Notes: generated by a model not told the origin, from the letters alone. A stretch of 46,703 nt of DNA from Deltaproteobacteria bacterium (GCA_003599195.1 QZIZ01000083.1:1-46703); one strand, 5' to 3'. Positions 33,719 through 42,959 are shown, counted from the stretch's first letter. Translations and numbers: made by a program.

Positions 33719-36217
33719 ATGGCGGTTCAGCAAATAAGCGCCGAAGAAGCCCAAAAGACAGGTTTTCAGGAGCTGTTGCAGACCTTGAACGCTTCCCCTG
33801 AGGGCCTGGCCAGTGAGGAGGCCCAAAGCCGCTTGACTCAGTTCGGCCCCAACTCCCTGGAAGAAAAGAAGGTCAACCCGGTCCTCAAATTCCTGAACTA
33901 CTTCTGGGGTCCCATCCCCTGGATGATCGAGATCGCCGCCCTTCTCTCCGCCCTGGTCCGGCATTGGGATGACTTCATTATCATCATGGTGCTCCTGGTG
34001 TTCAATGCCGCCATCGGCTTCTGGCAGGAATACAAGGCCGCCAATGCCCTGGAGGCCTTGAAGGCCCAACTGGCTCTCCAGGCCCGGGTCCGCCGGGACG
34101 GCCAATGGGGAGAGATCGCCGCCGCGGAGCTGGTGCCAGGTGACCTCATCCGGCTCCGCTTAGGTGACGTTATTCCCGCTGACGTCAAACTGGTGGAAGG
34201 GGATTTTCTCAGCGTGGATCAGGCGGCCTTAACCGGGGAATCCCTGCCGGTGAGCAAAAAGCCGGGAGATGTGGCCTTTTCCGGGTCCGTAGCCAAGCAG
34301 GGGGAGATGGTGGCCCTGGTGGTGAGCACCGGAGGCGCCACCTTTTTTGGCCGCACCGCCAAATTGGTGCAGACCGCGGGTGCGGTCTCCCATTTCCAGA
34401 AGGCGGTCCTGCGCATCGGCGATTTCCTTATTTATATCAGCCTGGGGCTGGTGGCGGTGCTGGTGCTCGTGCAGTTGCACCGGGGCGCGTCGCTCCTGGA
34501 ACTGGTGCAATTCGCCCTGATTCTCACCGTGGCCTCCATTCCGGTGGCCATGCCCGCGGTGCTTTCCGTCACTATGGCCATGGGGGCCTTGGCGTTGTCC
34601 AAGATGCGGGCCATCGTCTCCCGTCTGGAATCCATCGAGGAAATGGCCGGCATCGACATTCTCTGTTCCGACAAAACCGGTACCCTGACCCAAAATAAAC
34701 TCACCCTGGGGGAGGCGGTGACTTTTGCCGCCAGGGATGCCCAGGAACTGATTTTCTGGGGCGCCCTGGCCTCAAAGGAGGAAGACCGGGATCCCATCGA
34801 TCTGGCGGTGATCGGCGGGTTGCCTGATAAGGCGGAACTCAGCCGCTACCGGCAGAGCCGGTTTGTCCCCTTTGATCCCGTAAGCAAGCGCACTGAAAGC
34901 ACGGTGACGGACCCCGAAAACCGGACCGTCTCGGTGACCAAAGGCGCCCCCCAGGTGGTCATGGGCCTGTGCCGGCTGGCTCCCGAGGCGATGGGCCGGG
35001 CCGACCAAGCCGTGAACGGCCTGGCGGCCCGGGGTTACCGTACTCTGGGAGTGGCCCGCGCCCAGGATACCGGTCCCTGGGAGTTTTTAGGGATCCTTTC
35101 CCTTTACGACCCGCCCCGGGAGGATTCCGCCGCCACCATCGTCAACGCCGGAACCCACGGCATTAAGATCAAGATGGTCACCGGTGACAACGTCGCCATC
35201 GGCCGGGAGATTTCCACGCAGTTGGGAATGGGAGGCAACATTCAGCCCGCGGACCGCCTGTTCCACGAGGGCGTGGACCTAGAACGCCTCAGCGGTGAGG
35301 CTGCGGCCCAGATCGAGGCGGCCGACGGCTATGCCCAGGTGTTCCCGGAGCACAAATACGGCATCGTCAAGGCCCTCCAGGCCAAAGGGCATATCGTGGG
35401 CATGACCGGGGACGGGGTCAACGACGCCCCTGCCATCAAACAGGCGGATGTGGGCATCGCTGTGAGCGGCGCCACCGACGCGGCCCGGGCCGCGGCCTCG
35501 CTGATCCTCACCGCCCCCGGCCTGTCGGTGATTGTCACCGCGGTGGAAGAGGCCCGGAAGATTTTCGAGCGCATGAACAGTTACGCCATCTACCGCATTG
35601 CCGAAACCATCCGCATCATGTTTTTCGTGGTCTTGGCCATGATCTGCTATAATTTCTACCCCATCACCGCCATCATGATCATCCTGCTGGCTTTTTTCAA
35701 TGATGTGCCCATCATGGCCATCGCCTTTGACAACACTCGGATAGACCCCAAGCCGGTGAGTTGGGACATGCACCGGGTGCTGACCGTGGCTACCCTCTTG
35801 GGACTCATCGGGGTAGGCGAGACCTTCGGTTTGATGATCATTGCCAAAAACTGGCTCCGCCTGGATATCTCCCAGGTTCAGACCTTTATCTTCTTGAAGC
35901 TGGCGGTGGCCGGCCATCTTACCCTGTTTGTGGCCCGCACCCCCCGTTTTTTCCTGAGCCGGCCCTTCCCGGCGCCGGTGCTGCTGTGGTCCGCCATTGT
36001 CACCAAGGTCCTGGCCACCCTGTTCGTGGTTTATCCCTTCGGGATCATGGCCCCCATCACCTGGTTCCAGGTAGGCTTAATCTGGGGCTACTGCCTGATT
36101 TGGGTATTTGTTGAGGATGCCGCCAAGCTGATGGTTTATCGCCATTTGGACATGACTGGTCCCCGGCACCAGCGCTTCCTCAATTTGGTGAAACAGCGCT
36201 TCATTCTCTATCGCTAA
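33719..36217 (+). CDS. P-type plasma-membrane H+-ATPase (P3A type)
   Basis: The 832-residue pump has TGES (172-175) in the actuator domain, the SIPVAMP helix-4 motif (273-279), the phosphorylated Asp318 in DKTGTLTQ, the hinge motif MTGDGVNDAPA, and a helix-6 FFNDVPIMAIAFDN segment whose Asp is the proton-binding residue of fungal and plant pumps. It therefore should expel protons at the expense of ATP from the inner membrane. The long C-terminal inhibitory tail of the eukaryotic pumps is absent. GGAAGAGG lies just before the ATG. The STAS gene begins 76 nt after its stop on the same strand, so cotranscription with the partner-switch genes is likely. Confidence 0.94.
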   Translation: MAVQQISAEEAQKTGFQELLQTLNASPEGLASEEAQSRLTQFGPNSLEEKKVNPVLKFLNYFWGPIPWMIEIAALLSALVRHWDDFIIIMVLLVFNAAIGFWQEYKAANALEALKAQLALQARVRRDGQWGEIAAAELVPGDLIRLRLGDVIPADVKLVEGDFLSVDQAALTGESLPVSKKPGDVAFSGSVAKQGEMVALVVSTGGATFFGRTAKLVQTAGAVSHFQKAVLRIGDFLIYISLGLVAVLVLVQLHRGASLLELVQFALILTVASIPVAMPAVLSVTMAMGALALSKMRAIVSRLESIEEMAGIDILCSDKTGTLTQNKLTLGEAVTFAARDAQELIFWGALASKEEDRDPIDLAVIGGLPDKAELSRYRQSRFVPFDPVSKRTESTVTDPENRTVSVTKGAPQVVMGLCRLAPEAMGRADQAVNGLAARGYRTLGVARAQDTGPWEFLGILSLYDPPREDSAATIVNAGTHGIKIKMVTGDNVAIGREISTQLGMGGNIQPADRLFHEGVDLERLSGEAAAQIEAADGYAQVFPEHKYGIVKALQAKGHIVGMTGDGVNDAPAIKQADVGIAVSGATDAARAAASLILTAPGLSVIVTAVEEARKIFERMNSYAIYRIAETIRIMFFVVLAMICYNFYPITAIMIILLAFFNDVPIMAIAFDNTRIDPKPVSWDMHRVLTVATLLGLIGVGETFGLMIIAKNWLRLDISQVQTFIFLKLAVAGHLTLFVARTPRFFLSRPFPAPVLLWSAIVTKVLATLFVVYPFGIMAPITWFQVGLIWGYCLIWVFVEDAAKLMVYRHLDMTGPRHQRFLNLVKQRFILYR

Positions 36218-36292
36218 CCAGTCTTTAGGAGGTAGGGGCTGGAAATTGCCGGCTCCCAGCCCTTCCTCCGCCACCCGGTTCAGGAGGACCTC

Positions 36293-36631
36293 ATGGAATT
36301 GATCACGGAAAAGCAGAGTGAAGTGGTGGTGTTCAAACTCAAGGGGCGGCTGGACGCCCTGACTGCCCCGGAATTCGAGCAGAAATGCCTGAAATGGCTG
36401 GAGACCGGGGAATCACGGTTCGCGGTGGACCTGGGGGAACTGGAATACATCAGTAGCGCAGGCATCAGGTCGATTCTCCTCATTGCCAAGAGGTTGAAAG
36501 CTCAGGATGGCGGCTTGGCTTTTTCCCGGATCTCCGGCATGGTGGAAAAGGTCTTCAACATTGCCGGCATCTACTCCCTGTTCCCCATGTGCGCCTCCCT
36601 GGATGAGGCCGCCGCGCAGCTCAAACCATGA
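36293..36631 (+). CDS. STAS-domain anti-sigma-factor antagonist (RsbV/SpoIIAA type)
   Basis: The 112-residue single-domain protein shows the STAS pattern FKLKGRLDALTAPEFEQ and the phospho-site loop EYISSAGIRSIL (Ser54/Ser55), where the kinase phosphorylates the antagonist. AGGAGG precedes the ATG. Its stop overlaps the start of the kinase gene by 4 nt. The unphosphorylated form should bind the kinase encoded next, and the phosphatase at 38788 should remove the phosphate. Confidence 0.94.
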   Translation: MELITEKQSEVVVFKLKGRLDALTAPEFEQKCLKWLETGESRFAVDLGELEYISSAGIRSILLIAKRLKAQDGGLAFSRISGMVEKVFNIAGIYSLFPMCASLDEAAAQLKP

Positions 36632-37053
36632 ACCGCCTGCGCTTGCCGGCTGTCATGGAGTCACTGGACCTGTTTCGTTCTTTCCTGGAGCAGGAGTTGG
36701 AGCGGCTTGGCCTGGACCCGGCCCGGAGACTGGAAATCGAGCTGGTCCTGGAGGAACTCCTGACCAACATCATTCGCTACGCTTACGCCGGAGGCCGGGG
36801 CGAAGTGGAGGTGAGTTACTTCCTGGAGGGTCGCCTGAGATTCTGCCTGGCCTTGCGGGATTGGGGCCGGGGGTTCAATCCCCTGGAGTCCGCCTCTCCG
36901 GACCTGGCCCTGAACCTGGAACAACGGCCCCTGGGCGGCCTGGGCCTCTACCTGGCCGGGCAACTGGCCGATAAAATAAAATATCAATATGAAGCCGGGG
37001 CTAATCAGGTAACTCTCTGCTTCGACCTGGCTCAGCCCGCGGCCGTTTCTTGA
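36628..37053 (+). CDS. RsbW/SpoIIAB-type serine kinase (GHKL ATPase)
   Basis: The 141-residue protein has the N-box ELVLEELLTNIIRYAY, the G1 box RDWGRGFNP and the G2 box GGLGLYLAGQLAD of HATPase_c_2 anti-sigma kinases. It should phosphorylate the STAS protein made from the overlapping upstream gene. No sigma factor gene is nearby, so the output partner is either encoded elsewhere or is another protein; the permease with a related domain, encoded 4 nt away on the other strand, is a candidate. It converges on that permease gene. Confidence 0.93.
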   Translation: MNRLRLPAVMESLDLFRSFLEQELERLGLDPARRLEIELVLEELLTNIIRYAYAGGRGEVEVSYFLEGRLRFCLALRDWGRGFNPLESASPDLALNLEQRPLGGLGLYLAGQLADKIKYQYEAGANQVTLCFDLAQPAAVS

Positions 37054-37057
37054 TCTT

Positions 37058-38773
37058 CTAATGTTCGAAGTGAAAGATCACCCGGCAGCGGCCGTTCTTT
37101 TCTTCGGTCTTGATGCGGTCCGCATAGTTCTTGATGATGAAGCCCGAGAGCCGGAAAACTGCTTCCTCATCCTCCAATAGATCAACCGCAGTGGGCAACT
37201 GGCGCTGGAAATCCAGCAAGCGGCCCTCATAGTCGAAGCTCACGTCCAGGTTCATCTCGTCAAACCTCGCCTCCACCTCGATGGGGCCGTCGGCCAGCTT
37301 CAAGCCCGCCACGGCCTCCGTAAACTCTTCCATGGCCGACTCCGCCAGCTTGATCACCTCCCGCCGGGCCCCCCAGGCCGCCCCCTGCCTCAGGATAAAG
37401 GTGGAGATTTTCTCCTGGGCCTCCCGGTCCCCGGGGTCAATGGTGAGCGCCTGGCGTTTGGCAATTCCCAGGCGAAAGATGAGATTCAGAAACACCGCGC
37501 TTATGGTAGCCAGGGAAAGGCCGGAGCTAAAAATGGGTTTTAACAATGGATGAACCTGACTGTAAGCCTGAGGATAAAGGAACACCGACACCCCCAGGGT
37601 GAAGGAGGTGCCGATGACGAAGGTCTTGCGGGCGTCCAGCATTCGGGTGGTGATGATCTGGATACCCGCGAGGACCATGAAGTTGACCACAAAGATAAGA
37701 ATGGCCCCGATGACCGGCCGGGGCATGATGACAAAGACCTCCGCCAGCTTGGGAAAGAAGGCCAGCAGGCAGAGCAGGCCCCCGGCGGCGTAACCGATGC
37801 GGCGGCTGGTGGCTCCGGAAGCCAGGGAAAGGCCGATATTGCTGGACGAAGTGCTCTGGCCCATGCCGCCGATCACTCCGGACAGGATGTCACCCAGGGA
37901 ATCGGCCAGGATGCCCTTGCTGATGGACTTCATATCGGGGCGCTTCCAGTCACTGTCGTTGATCTTCTGGCAGGTGGTCAGGTCGCCGATATCCTTGAGG
38001 CTGGAACAGAGGGTGGCAATCAAAAACGGCAGCAGCAGCGTCATATCGATGGACCAGCCGAAGCTGGCGAACCGGGGGAAGGAGAGCCAGGACGCCGCGG
38101 AAAGGTGTCCCAGTTCGGCAGGGGTGAGAATGCCGAACAGGTAGGAACACAGGTAGCCGACGCCCAGGCCGAAGAGGATGGGATAAAGACGCAGCTTGCC
38201 TTTACCCCAGGTGTTGAGGCTCACCATGCTGACATAGGTGATCAAGGCCACCAAAAAAATGTTCCGATTGATCCCGGCCCCCGCCTCCTCCAAGCCGAAA
38301 CAGCGCTCAATCCCCAGGGGAATGAGTTCGACGCCCACCATGGTGACCACCAGGCCGGCGACTTCTGGGGGGAACAAGGCCCTCAGTCGCTCGACCACGC
38401 GGGAGATGAGGGCCTCAAAGACGCCGCCGATGATGGTCATGCCGCAGACCAAAGATATGCCTCCGGTCTTGGCGGCCAGTATGGACGCGGACAGGTAGGC
38501 GGGGCCGTTCCCGGAGGGAGCGAGGTAGCCGGAGCCGACGGGCCCCCGGCGCAGGCCCTGGAGGATGGTGGCAACCCCCATGCCGATCATGGACATCTGG
38601 ATCATGGTGGCGGCCTGGGCGTCGGTGCCGCCGATGGCGTGAATGATGATGACCGGATAGACGAAATAGAGGGTCATCATGATGAAGATTTGCTGGAGAC
38701 TCTGGAGCAGGGTGATCCCCCAAGGCGGATTATCGTCCACGCCATAGACCAGATTTGCCGGTTTCTTGGCCAT
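37058..38773 (-). CDS. NCS2 (xanthine/uracil-type) permease fused to a degenerate GHKL-like domain
   Basis: The 571-residue protein has an NCS2 transporter core (about 1-440, 12 or more membrane spans), including YLAPSGNGPAYLSASILAAK and the GIGGMGQSTSSSN-like loop (here VIGGMGQSTSSSNIGLS). Residues about 443-571 are cytoplasmic and follow the order of RsbW-type ATPases: an ESAMEEFTEAV helix where the N-box lies but without its Asn, a DVSFDYEG strand where the G1 box lies, no GLGL box, and a final IIKNYADRIKTEEKNGRCRVIFHF strand pair. This looks like an anti-sigma kinase fold that has lost ATP binding. The phosphatase gene lies 14 nt upstream on the same strand. A transporter that signals to the partner switch is the natural inference. 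Confidence 0.87.
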   Translation of the reverse strand: MAKKPANLVYGVDDNPPWGITLLQSLQQIFIMMTLYFVYPVIIIHAIGGTDAQAATMIQMSMIGMGVATILQGLRRGPVGSGYLAPSGNGPAYLSASILAAKTGGISLVCGMTIIGGVFEALISRVVERLRALFPPEVAGLVVTMVGVELIPLGIERCFGLEEAGAGINRNIFLVALITYVSMVSLNTWGKGKLRLYPILFGLGVGYLCSYLFGILTPAELGHLSAASWLSFPRFASFGWSIDMTLLLPFLIATLCSSLKDIGDLTTCQKINDSDWKRPDMKSISKGILADSLGDILSGVIGGMGQSTSSSNIGLSLASGATSRRIGYAAGGLLCLLAFFPKLAEVFVIMPRPVIGAILIFVVNFMVLAGIQIITTRMLDARKTFVIGTSFTLGVSVFLYPQAYSQVHPLLKPIFSSGLSLATISAVFLNLIFRLGIAKRQALTIDPGDREAQEKISTFILRQGAAWGARREVIKLAESAMEEFTEAVAGLKLADGPIEVEARFDEMNLDVSFDYEGRLLDFQRQLPTAVDLLEDEEAVFRLSGFIIKNYADRIKTEEKNGRCRVIFHFEH

Positions 38774-38787
38774 TCATCCTCCTTCCA

Positions 38788-40536
38788 TCAGGTCCGGTCC
38801 GATAAATTCCCCCAAAATCTGAGCATCAGCATGGTGATATCGTCCGCCTCGGGCGCGCCCGCGACAAAGGCCTTGACCCGGGCCTTGACCGCCTCGATCG
38901 TTTCCTGGGGGGAGCCGGTTTGCCGGCCTTCCAGGCTTTCTTGCAGCCGGTTCTCGGAATAGAGCTCCCCCTCCCGATTGCTGGCTTCCGTCACCCCATC
39001 GGTATAAAGGAACAAGGACTCGCCGGGAGCCAGGACCAGTTCCGTGGTCCGGTAAGACCGGTCTTCCAGGGCCCCCACCAAGGCATCCCCGGACGGGGGC
39101 AGGTAGTCCACGCCGCTCCCGGGCCGGATCAGCAGAGGGGGATTGTGGCCGCCATTGGCGTAGAGCACCCGGCCGCTGCCAGTATCCAAGATCCCTAGAA
39201 ATACGGTGACGAACATGGAACTGGTATTTCCTGAGACCAGTTCGCGGTTCACCCGGGCGAGGATCTCCCCCGGCCGATGGCCTTGCTCCGCCACGGCCTT
39301 GATCAGGGTCTTGGTCACGGCCATGTAAAGAGAGGCCGGTACCCCTTTGTCGGCGACGTCGCCGATGACGAAGCAGAAATGCCGGTCGTCCAGCAGGAAG
39401 AAGTCGTAAAAATCGCCTCCCACCTCCTTGGCCGGCTCGATCACGGCATAGATCTCGAATTCCCGGCGGTGCGGGAAGGGTGGGAAGATCTTGGGCAGGA
39501 TACTCAACTGGATCTCCCGGGCGATGAGCAACTCGCTTTCGATCTGCGTTTTGGCCGCGGTGGTGTCCACCAACTCCTGGATTTTCCGCCGCAGGGCGAC
39601 CTCCATAAAATCCAGGGATGCCGCCAGATTGCCTACCTCATTTTTATAATTCAAATACCGCCGGGGAACACCGGACCCGTCGGCCAGAGAGGTGAAGTCC
39701 CGGCTGGGCAAATTTTTGGCATAGGCCGCCAGGTCATGCAAAGGCCGAGCGAGGCGTCCGGCCAGAAGGATTCCCGATAATATCCCCAGGACGGACAGAC
39801 CGATGAGACTGAGAAGACCGACGGCTTCGAATTGCCGCTGCAAAACTTCGGCCTGGGCGACAATGGTCTGCTTGGCCTGGGCCATGATTTCCAGGCCGGC
39901 TTGCTTGACTCTCTCCTGGGTAGGCAAAAAGAATTCATCGATGTTGACCACGGCGGCGACGATGAAGGGAGTTCCGGTAACGCGGACGGTGGCGGCAAAC
40001 CTCCTTCTGGGTCGGTTTTCCTGGTCAAAAAAGGTTAAGTATTTGTAAGTCCTTTTATGCGTGATGGCTGCTTCCACCGCCTGCCAAGCTTCCGGATATT
40101 GCTCCTGCCATATTTTATAATTTTGGCCCTCCACTTTCCGGTCGGGATGAAAAATGTTCTCCCCGTTTTTGTCGTAGAGAATCGTGTAGCCCGCTTTTCC
40201 TTCTAACGTATAAATATTTTGTACGGCGATCTCCCGGAGCCGGTTATCCCGGCGAAGTTTGGCGTAATCATAGCGTTTCCTGCCTCCCAGTAAGGCCGCG
40301 AGTTCTTTGGCCACGCTTTCGGCTTTTTCCTTGACCATGAACTCGCCATACCCGGTCAGGACCTGCGCGGCCAGCCGGTTATTGGCCTCTTCAGTTTTCT
40401 TGACCGTCTCTTCAGCAAACCTGATGGTCTCGGCCTTGTCTCTCTCTGCCAGCCGTCCCGCGGCCAACAAGATTCCCAGGGCCAATAACAGAATGATCCC
40501 TAAAAAAGCCAGGATTAGATGAGAGCGAAAACTCAC
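38788..40536 (-). CDS. RsbU-like PP2C (SpoIIE) phosphatase with Cache-type sensor and HAMP
   Basis: The 582-residue membrane protein has a first helix (about 5-26), an extracytoplasmic single-Cache-like region (about 30-245; GYTILYDKNGENIFHPDRK), a second helix (about 246-268), a HAMP segment (about 268-320), a coiled linker and a SpoIIE phosphatase domain (about 345-578). Metal-binding and catalytic motifs are intact: KEVGGDFYDFF, VIGDVADKG, YANGGHNPPL, YTDGVTEA and ADDITMLML. It should dephosphorylate the STAS protein encoded at 36293 on receiving an external signal. It is the first gene of a two-gene operon with the fused permease. About 390 nt without a clear gene precede it. Confidence 0.93.
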   Translation of the reverse strand: MSFRSHLILAFLGIILLLALGILLAAGRLAERDKAETIRFAEETVKKTEEANNRLAAQVLTGYGEFMVKEKAESVAKELAALLGGRKRYDYAKLRRDNRLREIAVQNIYTLEGKAGYTILYDKNGENIFHPDRKVEGQNYKIWQEQYPEAWQAVEAAITHKRTYKYLTFFDQENRPRRRFAATVRVTGTPFIVAAVVNIDEFFLPTQERVKQAGLEIMAQAKQTIVAQAEVLQRQFEAVGLLSLIGLSVLGILSGILLAGRLARPLHDLAAYAKNLPSRDFTSLADGSGVPRRYLNYKNEVGNLAASLDFMEVALRRKIQELVDTTAAKTQIESELLIAREIQLSILPKIFPPFPHRREFEIYAVIEPAKEVGGDFYDFFLLDDRHFCFVIGDVADKGVPASLYMAVTKTLIKAVAEQGHRPGEILARVNRELVSGNTSSMFVTVFLGILDTGSGRVLYANGGHNPPLLIRPGSGVDYLPPSGDALVGALEDRSYRTTELVLAPGESLFLYTDGVTEASNREGELYSENRLQESLEGRQTGSPQETIEAVKARVKAFVAGAPEADDITMLMLRFWGNLSDRT

Positions 40537-40925
40537 GAGAACCTCAAGAACAGCATGCGGTTATTCAACAGGCAAGTTTCTCCTGGGAAGAGAATGTCAC
40601 CGCAGGGGGCAAAAGTCAATTGGAGCGCCCTATGGAGCCGGGAAGGAAGGGTTTTTTCATCCCAGATTTTGGCCGGTTCATCCCAAATAAACCGTCTCTA
40701 ATTTCTCTTTGGCTCTCAGTTTTTTATAACAATGGCGACCATGATTAATGCGAGGTGAGAGCCGTTCTTTTTTGAAAATCAATTACTTTTTCCTTTCGGG
40801 GGCTCTGAAATCCGGCTGCCATTAAGCTTCCGCCTTTGACAGGCGAGTTTCCCATGTTTACCAATATAGGGAATCGATCTGGATTGTTTTCGGCCTTTTC
40901 AAACCTTTCAATGGGCGAGGACTTT
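40537..40925. other. Divergent spacer between the phosphatase and MBL-fold genes
   Basis: No convincing gene. The frame of the MBL-fold gene is open back to 40836, but the ribosome site supports 40926. GGCTCTCA (40710-40717) and TGAGAGCC (40757-40764) could pair as a long-range stem. Promoters for both operons must lie here; none stands out. Confidence 0.4.
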
Positions 40926-41552
40926 ATGTTGGAGCGAGTTTTAGATAAACTGCTATGGCTGGGGCATTCTTCCTTCATCTATGAAGGTGAGCCGTTAATC
41001 TACTTTGACCCCTTCGCCTTGCGCCACCTCAGGCCGGCGGACCTCATCCTCGTGAGCCACGACCATCCGCACCACTGCTCCCCGGTGGATATCGACAAGG
41101 TGAGGCGAACGCATACCGTTATTCTGGCTGATGAACATACGGCGCGTCATATTAATCCCCCTGTCATCGCCATGGCGCCGGGACAGCGGGAAACCGTGGG
41201 AGACTTCCTCATCGAGGCGTTGCCCGCATATAACCTGCACATGAGCTTTCACCCCCGGCAGAAAGCCCACCTGGGTTTCATCGTCACCCTGGAAGGGCTG
41301 CGCCTGTACCATGCAGGGGATACGGATTTCATTCCCGAGATGCGCGATTTTGACGTGGACATCGCCCTGCTGCCCATTTCGGGTTTCAATGTGATGGATG
41401 CCGAGGAAGCGGCCCAAGCCGCCCTGGCCCTGCACCCGCAGGTGGCCATCCCCATGCATTACGGCACGGACTATGGCACTCTGGAGGACGCCATGCGCTT
41501 CCGGGCTCTCTTGGACGGCAAGATACGGGTGGAGATCTTATCCAAAAGTTAG
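40926..41552 (+). CDS. Metallo-beta-lactamase-fold protein with altered metal motif
   Basis: The ATG at 40926 (GAGG 6 nt upstream) gives 208 residues. It is a UPF0173-like MBL-fold protein: WLGHSSFIYEGEPLIYFDP, LVSHDHPHHCSPVD, YHAGDTDFIPEM and PMHYGTDYG. The usual HxHxDH reads HDHPHH (45-50), with His in place of the Asp that binds the second metal. Nucleic-acid or small-molecule hydrolysis is possible; the substrate is unknown. The site-2 protease gene follows 69 nt downstream, probably in the same operon. Confidence 0.88.
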   Translation: MLERVLDKLLWLGHSSFIYEGEPLIYFDPFALRHLRPADLILVSHDHPHHCSPVDIDKVRRTHTVILADEHTARHINPPVIAMAPGQRETVGDFLIEALPAYNLHMSFHPRQKAHLGFIVTLEGLRLYHAGDTDFIPEMRDFDVDIALLPISGFNVMDAEEAAQAALALHPQVAIPMHYGTDYGTLEDAMRFRALLDGKIRVEILSKS

Positions 41553-41621
41553 AAAGACCGAGGGTACTGGCCGCAAACCTTACAACCACAGGTTGGGGCC
41601 GGGGCCATCATGGGAGGGGGG

Positions 41622-42749
41622 ATGTTCGGCAGGCCCATCAAGTTATTTAATCTCCTGGGCTTTGAGGTGCGGGTCGATGGCAGTTGGATCATCATCGCCG
41701 GGCTGGTTGTCTGGTCGCTTGCCTCGGGGCTTTTCCCTTATTTTTATCCCCACCTTTCCCATGAAACCTACTGGCTCATGGGCGCCCTGGGCGCGGTGGG
41801 GTTATTTCTTTCCATCATCTTCCATGAGTTTTGCCACTCTTTGGTGGCCAGAAGGTTTGCGATGCCCATAAAAGGCATCACTTTGTTCATTTTCGGCGGG
41901 GTGGCGGAGATGGCGGAGGAGCCCCCCACCGCCCGGGCCGAATTTTATATGGCGGTGGTGGGACCTCTGTCCAGCATCTTCCTCGCCGGAGTATTCTATT
42001 TATTCCATCTAGCGGGCAAGCAGGGTGGTTGGCCGATGCCGGTAATCGGCGTGACCGGCTATCTTGCCTGGATTAATGTCTTACTGGCGGGCTTCAACTT
42101 AGTGCCCGCTTTCCCCCTGGACGGCGGGCGCATCCTGCGTTCTTTGCTGTGGTGGGCCAGGAACAATCTTAGGTGGGCCACCCGGATTTCCTCGCAAATC
42201 GGGGCCACCTTCGGCTTCATCCTCCTCATCCTGGGGGTGCTGCAAATCTTTAGGGGGAATTTCATCGGCGGCTTGTGGTGGTCTTTGATCGGGATGTTCC
42301 TCCGGGGCGCGGCGCAGATGTCCTATCAACAGCTCCTGATGCGGAAAACCCTGGAGGGGGAGCCCGTGAGCCGCTTCATGAACCCGCACCCGGTGACGGT
42401 AGCGCCTTCCCTCACGGTGACGGAACTCGTGGAAGATTATATTTACAAGTACCATTTCAAAATGTTCCCGGTTGTGGAAGACGGCCGGTTGTTGGGGTAC
42501 ATCACCACCCGGCAGGTAAAGGAGGTTCCCCGGGAGGAGTGGGGGCGGGAAACTATTGGCCGGCTGGCGGCGCCCTGCTCCTCCGAGAACACCGTCACAC
42601 CGGATACCGACGCCATCGAAGCCCTGGCCCGCATGAATCAAACCGGCAGCAGCCGTCTGCTGGTGGTTGACCAAGGCCGCTTAGTGGGCATAGTCACCTT
42701 AAAGGACCTGTTAAACTTTATCTCCCTGAAAATTGAACTGGAAGAATAG
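41622..42749 (+). CDS. Site-2 protease family (M50) metalloprotease with two CBS domains
   Basis: The ATG at 41622 directly follows a GGAGG site; an ATG at 41610 is also in frame. The 375-residue protein has six or so membrane helices with the zinc motif HEFCH (68-72) and the second ligand motif NLVPAFPLDGG. Two CBS domains follow (about 243-375; VSRFMNPHPVTV and GRLVGIVTLKDLL), which usually bind adenine nucleotides and gate the protease. S2P enzymes cut membrane-bound anti-sigma factors or other regulators. No substrate gene is adjacent. Confidence 0.93.
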   Translation: MFGRPIKLFNLLGFEVRVDGSWIIIAGLVVWSLASGLFPYFYPHLSHETYWLMGALGAVGLFLSIIFHEFCHSLVARRFAMPIKGITLFIFGGVAEMAEEPPTARAEFYMAVVGPLSSIFLAGVFYLFHLAGKQGGWPMPVIGVTGYLAWINVLLAGFNLVPAFPLDGGRILRSLLWWARNNLRWATRISSQIGATFGFILLILGVLQIFRGNFIGGLWWSLIGMFLRGAAQMSYQQLLMRKTLEGEPVSRFMNPHPVTVAPSLTVTELVEDYIYKYHFKMFPVVEDGRLLGYITTRQVKEVPREEWGRETIGRLAAPCSSENTVTPDTDAIEALARMNQTGSSRLLVVDQGRLVGIVTLKDLLNFISLKIELEE

Positions 42750-42819
42750 CGCACCAAGGCCCTTTCAAGAGCAGTACCAATTAAAGAAATGAAAGGGGGT
42801 TCTCTTCTTTCGCTGCCGG

Positions 42820-42959
42820 CTATTTCAATTTAATAAACGGATACCGTTCCTTCATCTCCCGGGTGATCAGGCCCAGGCCGCACTGGTTGTGAATGATCTC
42901 CACCACCACACCCTGGCCCAGAGGAAAGGTACCTTCCCCTGCGCCAGGGGGTAAGGAGC
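42820..42959 (-). pseudogene. Possible 3' fragment of a gene or short ORF
   Basis: On the minus strand a frame ending TAG at 42820 reads as a plausible protein end of about 45 residues (PLGQGVVVEIIHNQCG, LGLITREMKERYP, FIKLK), in a different frame from the lipoprotein gene that stops at 42960. Only a TTG could start it. It may be a gene remnant, the end of a frameshifted longer lipoprotein, or chance. The family is not recognised. Confidence 0.3.

Noticed and set aside
37550..38962. 470-codon plus-strand open frame
   Set aside because: It is antisense to the NCS2 permease and phosphatase genes, rich in Gly/Asp/His/Gln as is typical of shadow frames, and lacks any domain.
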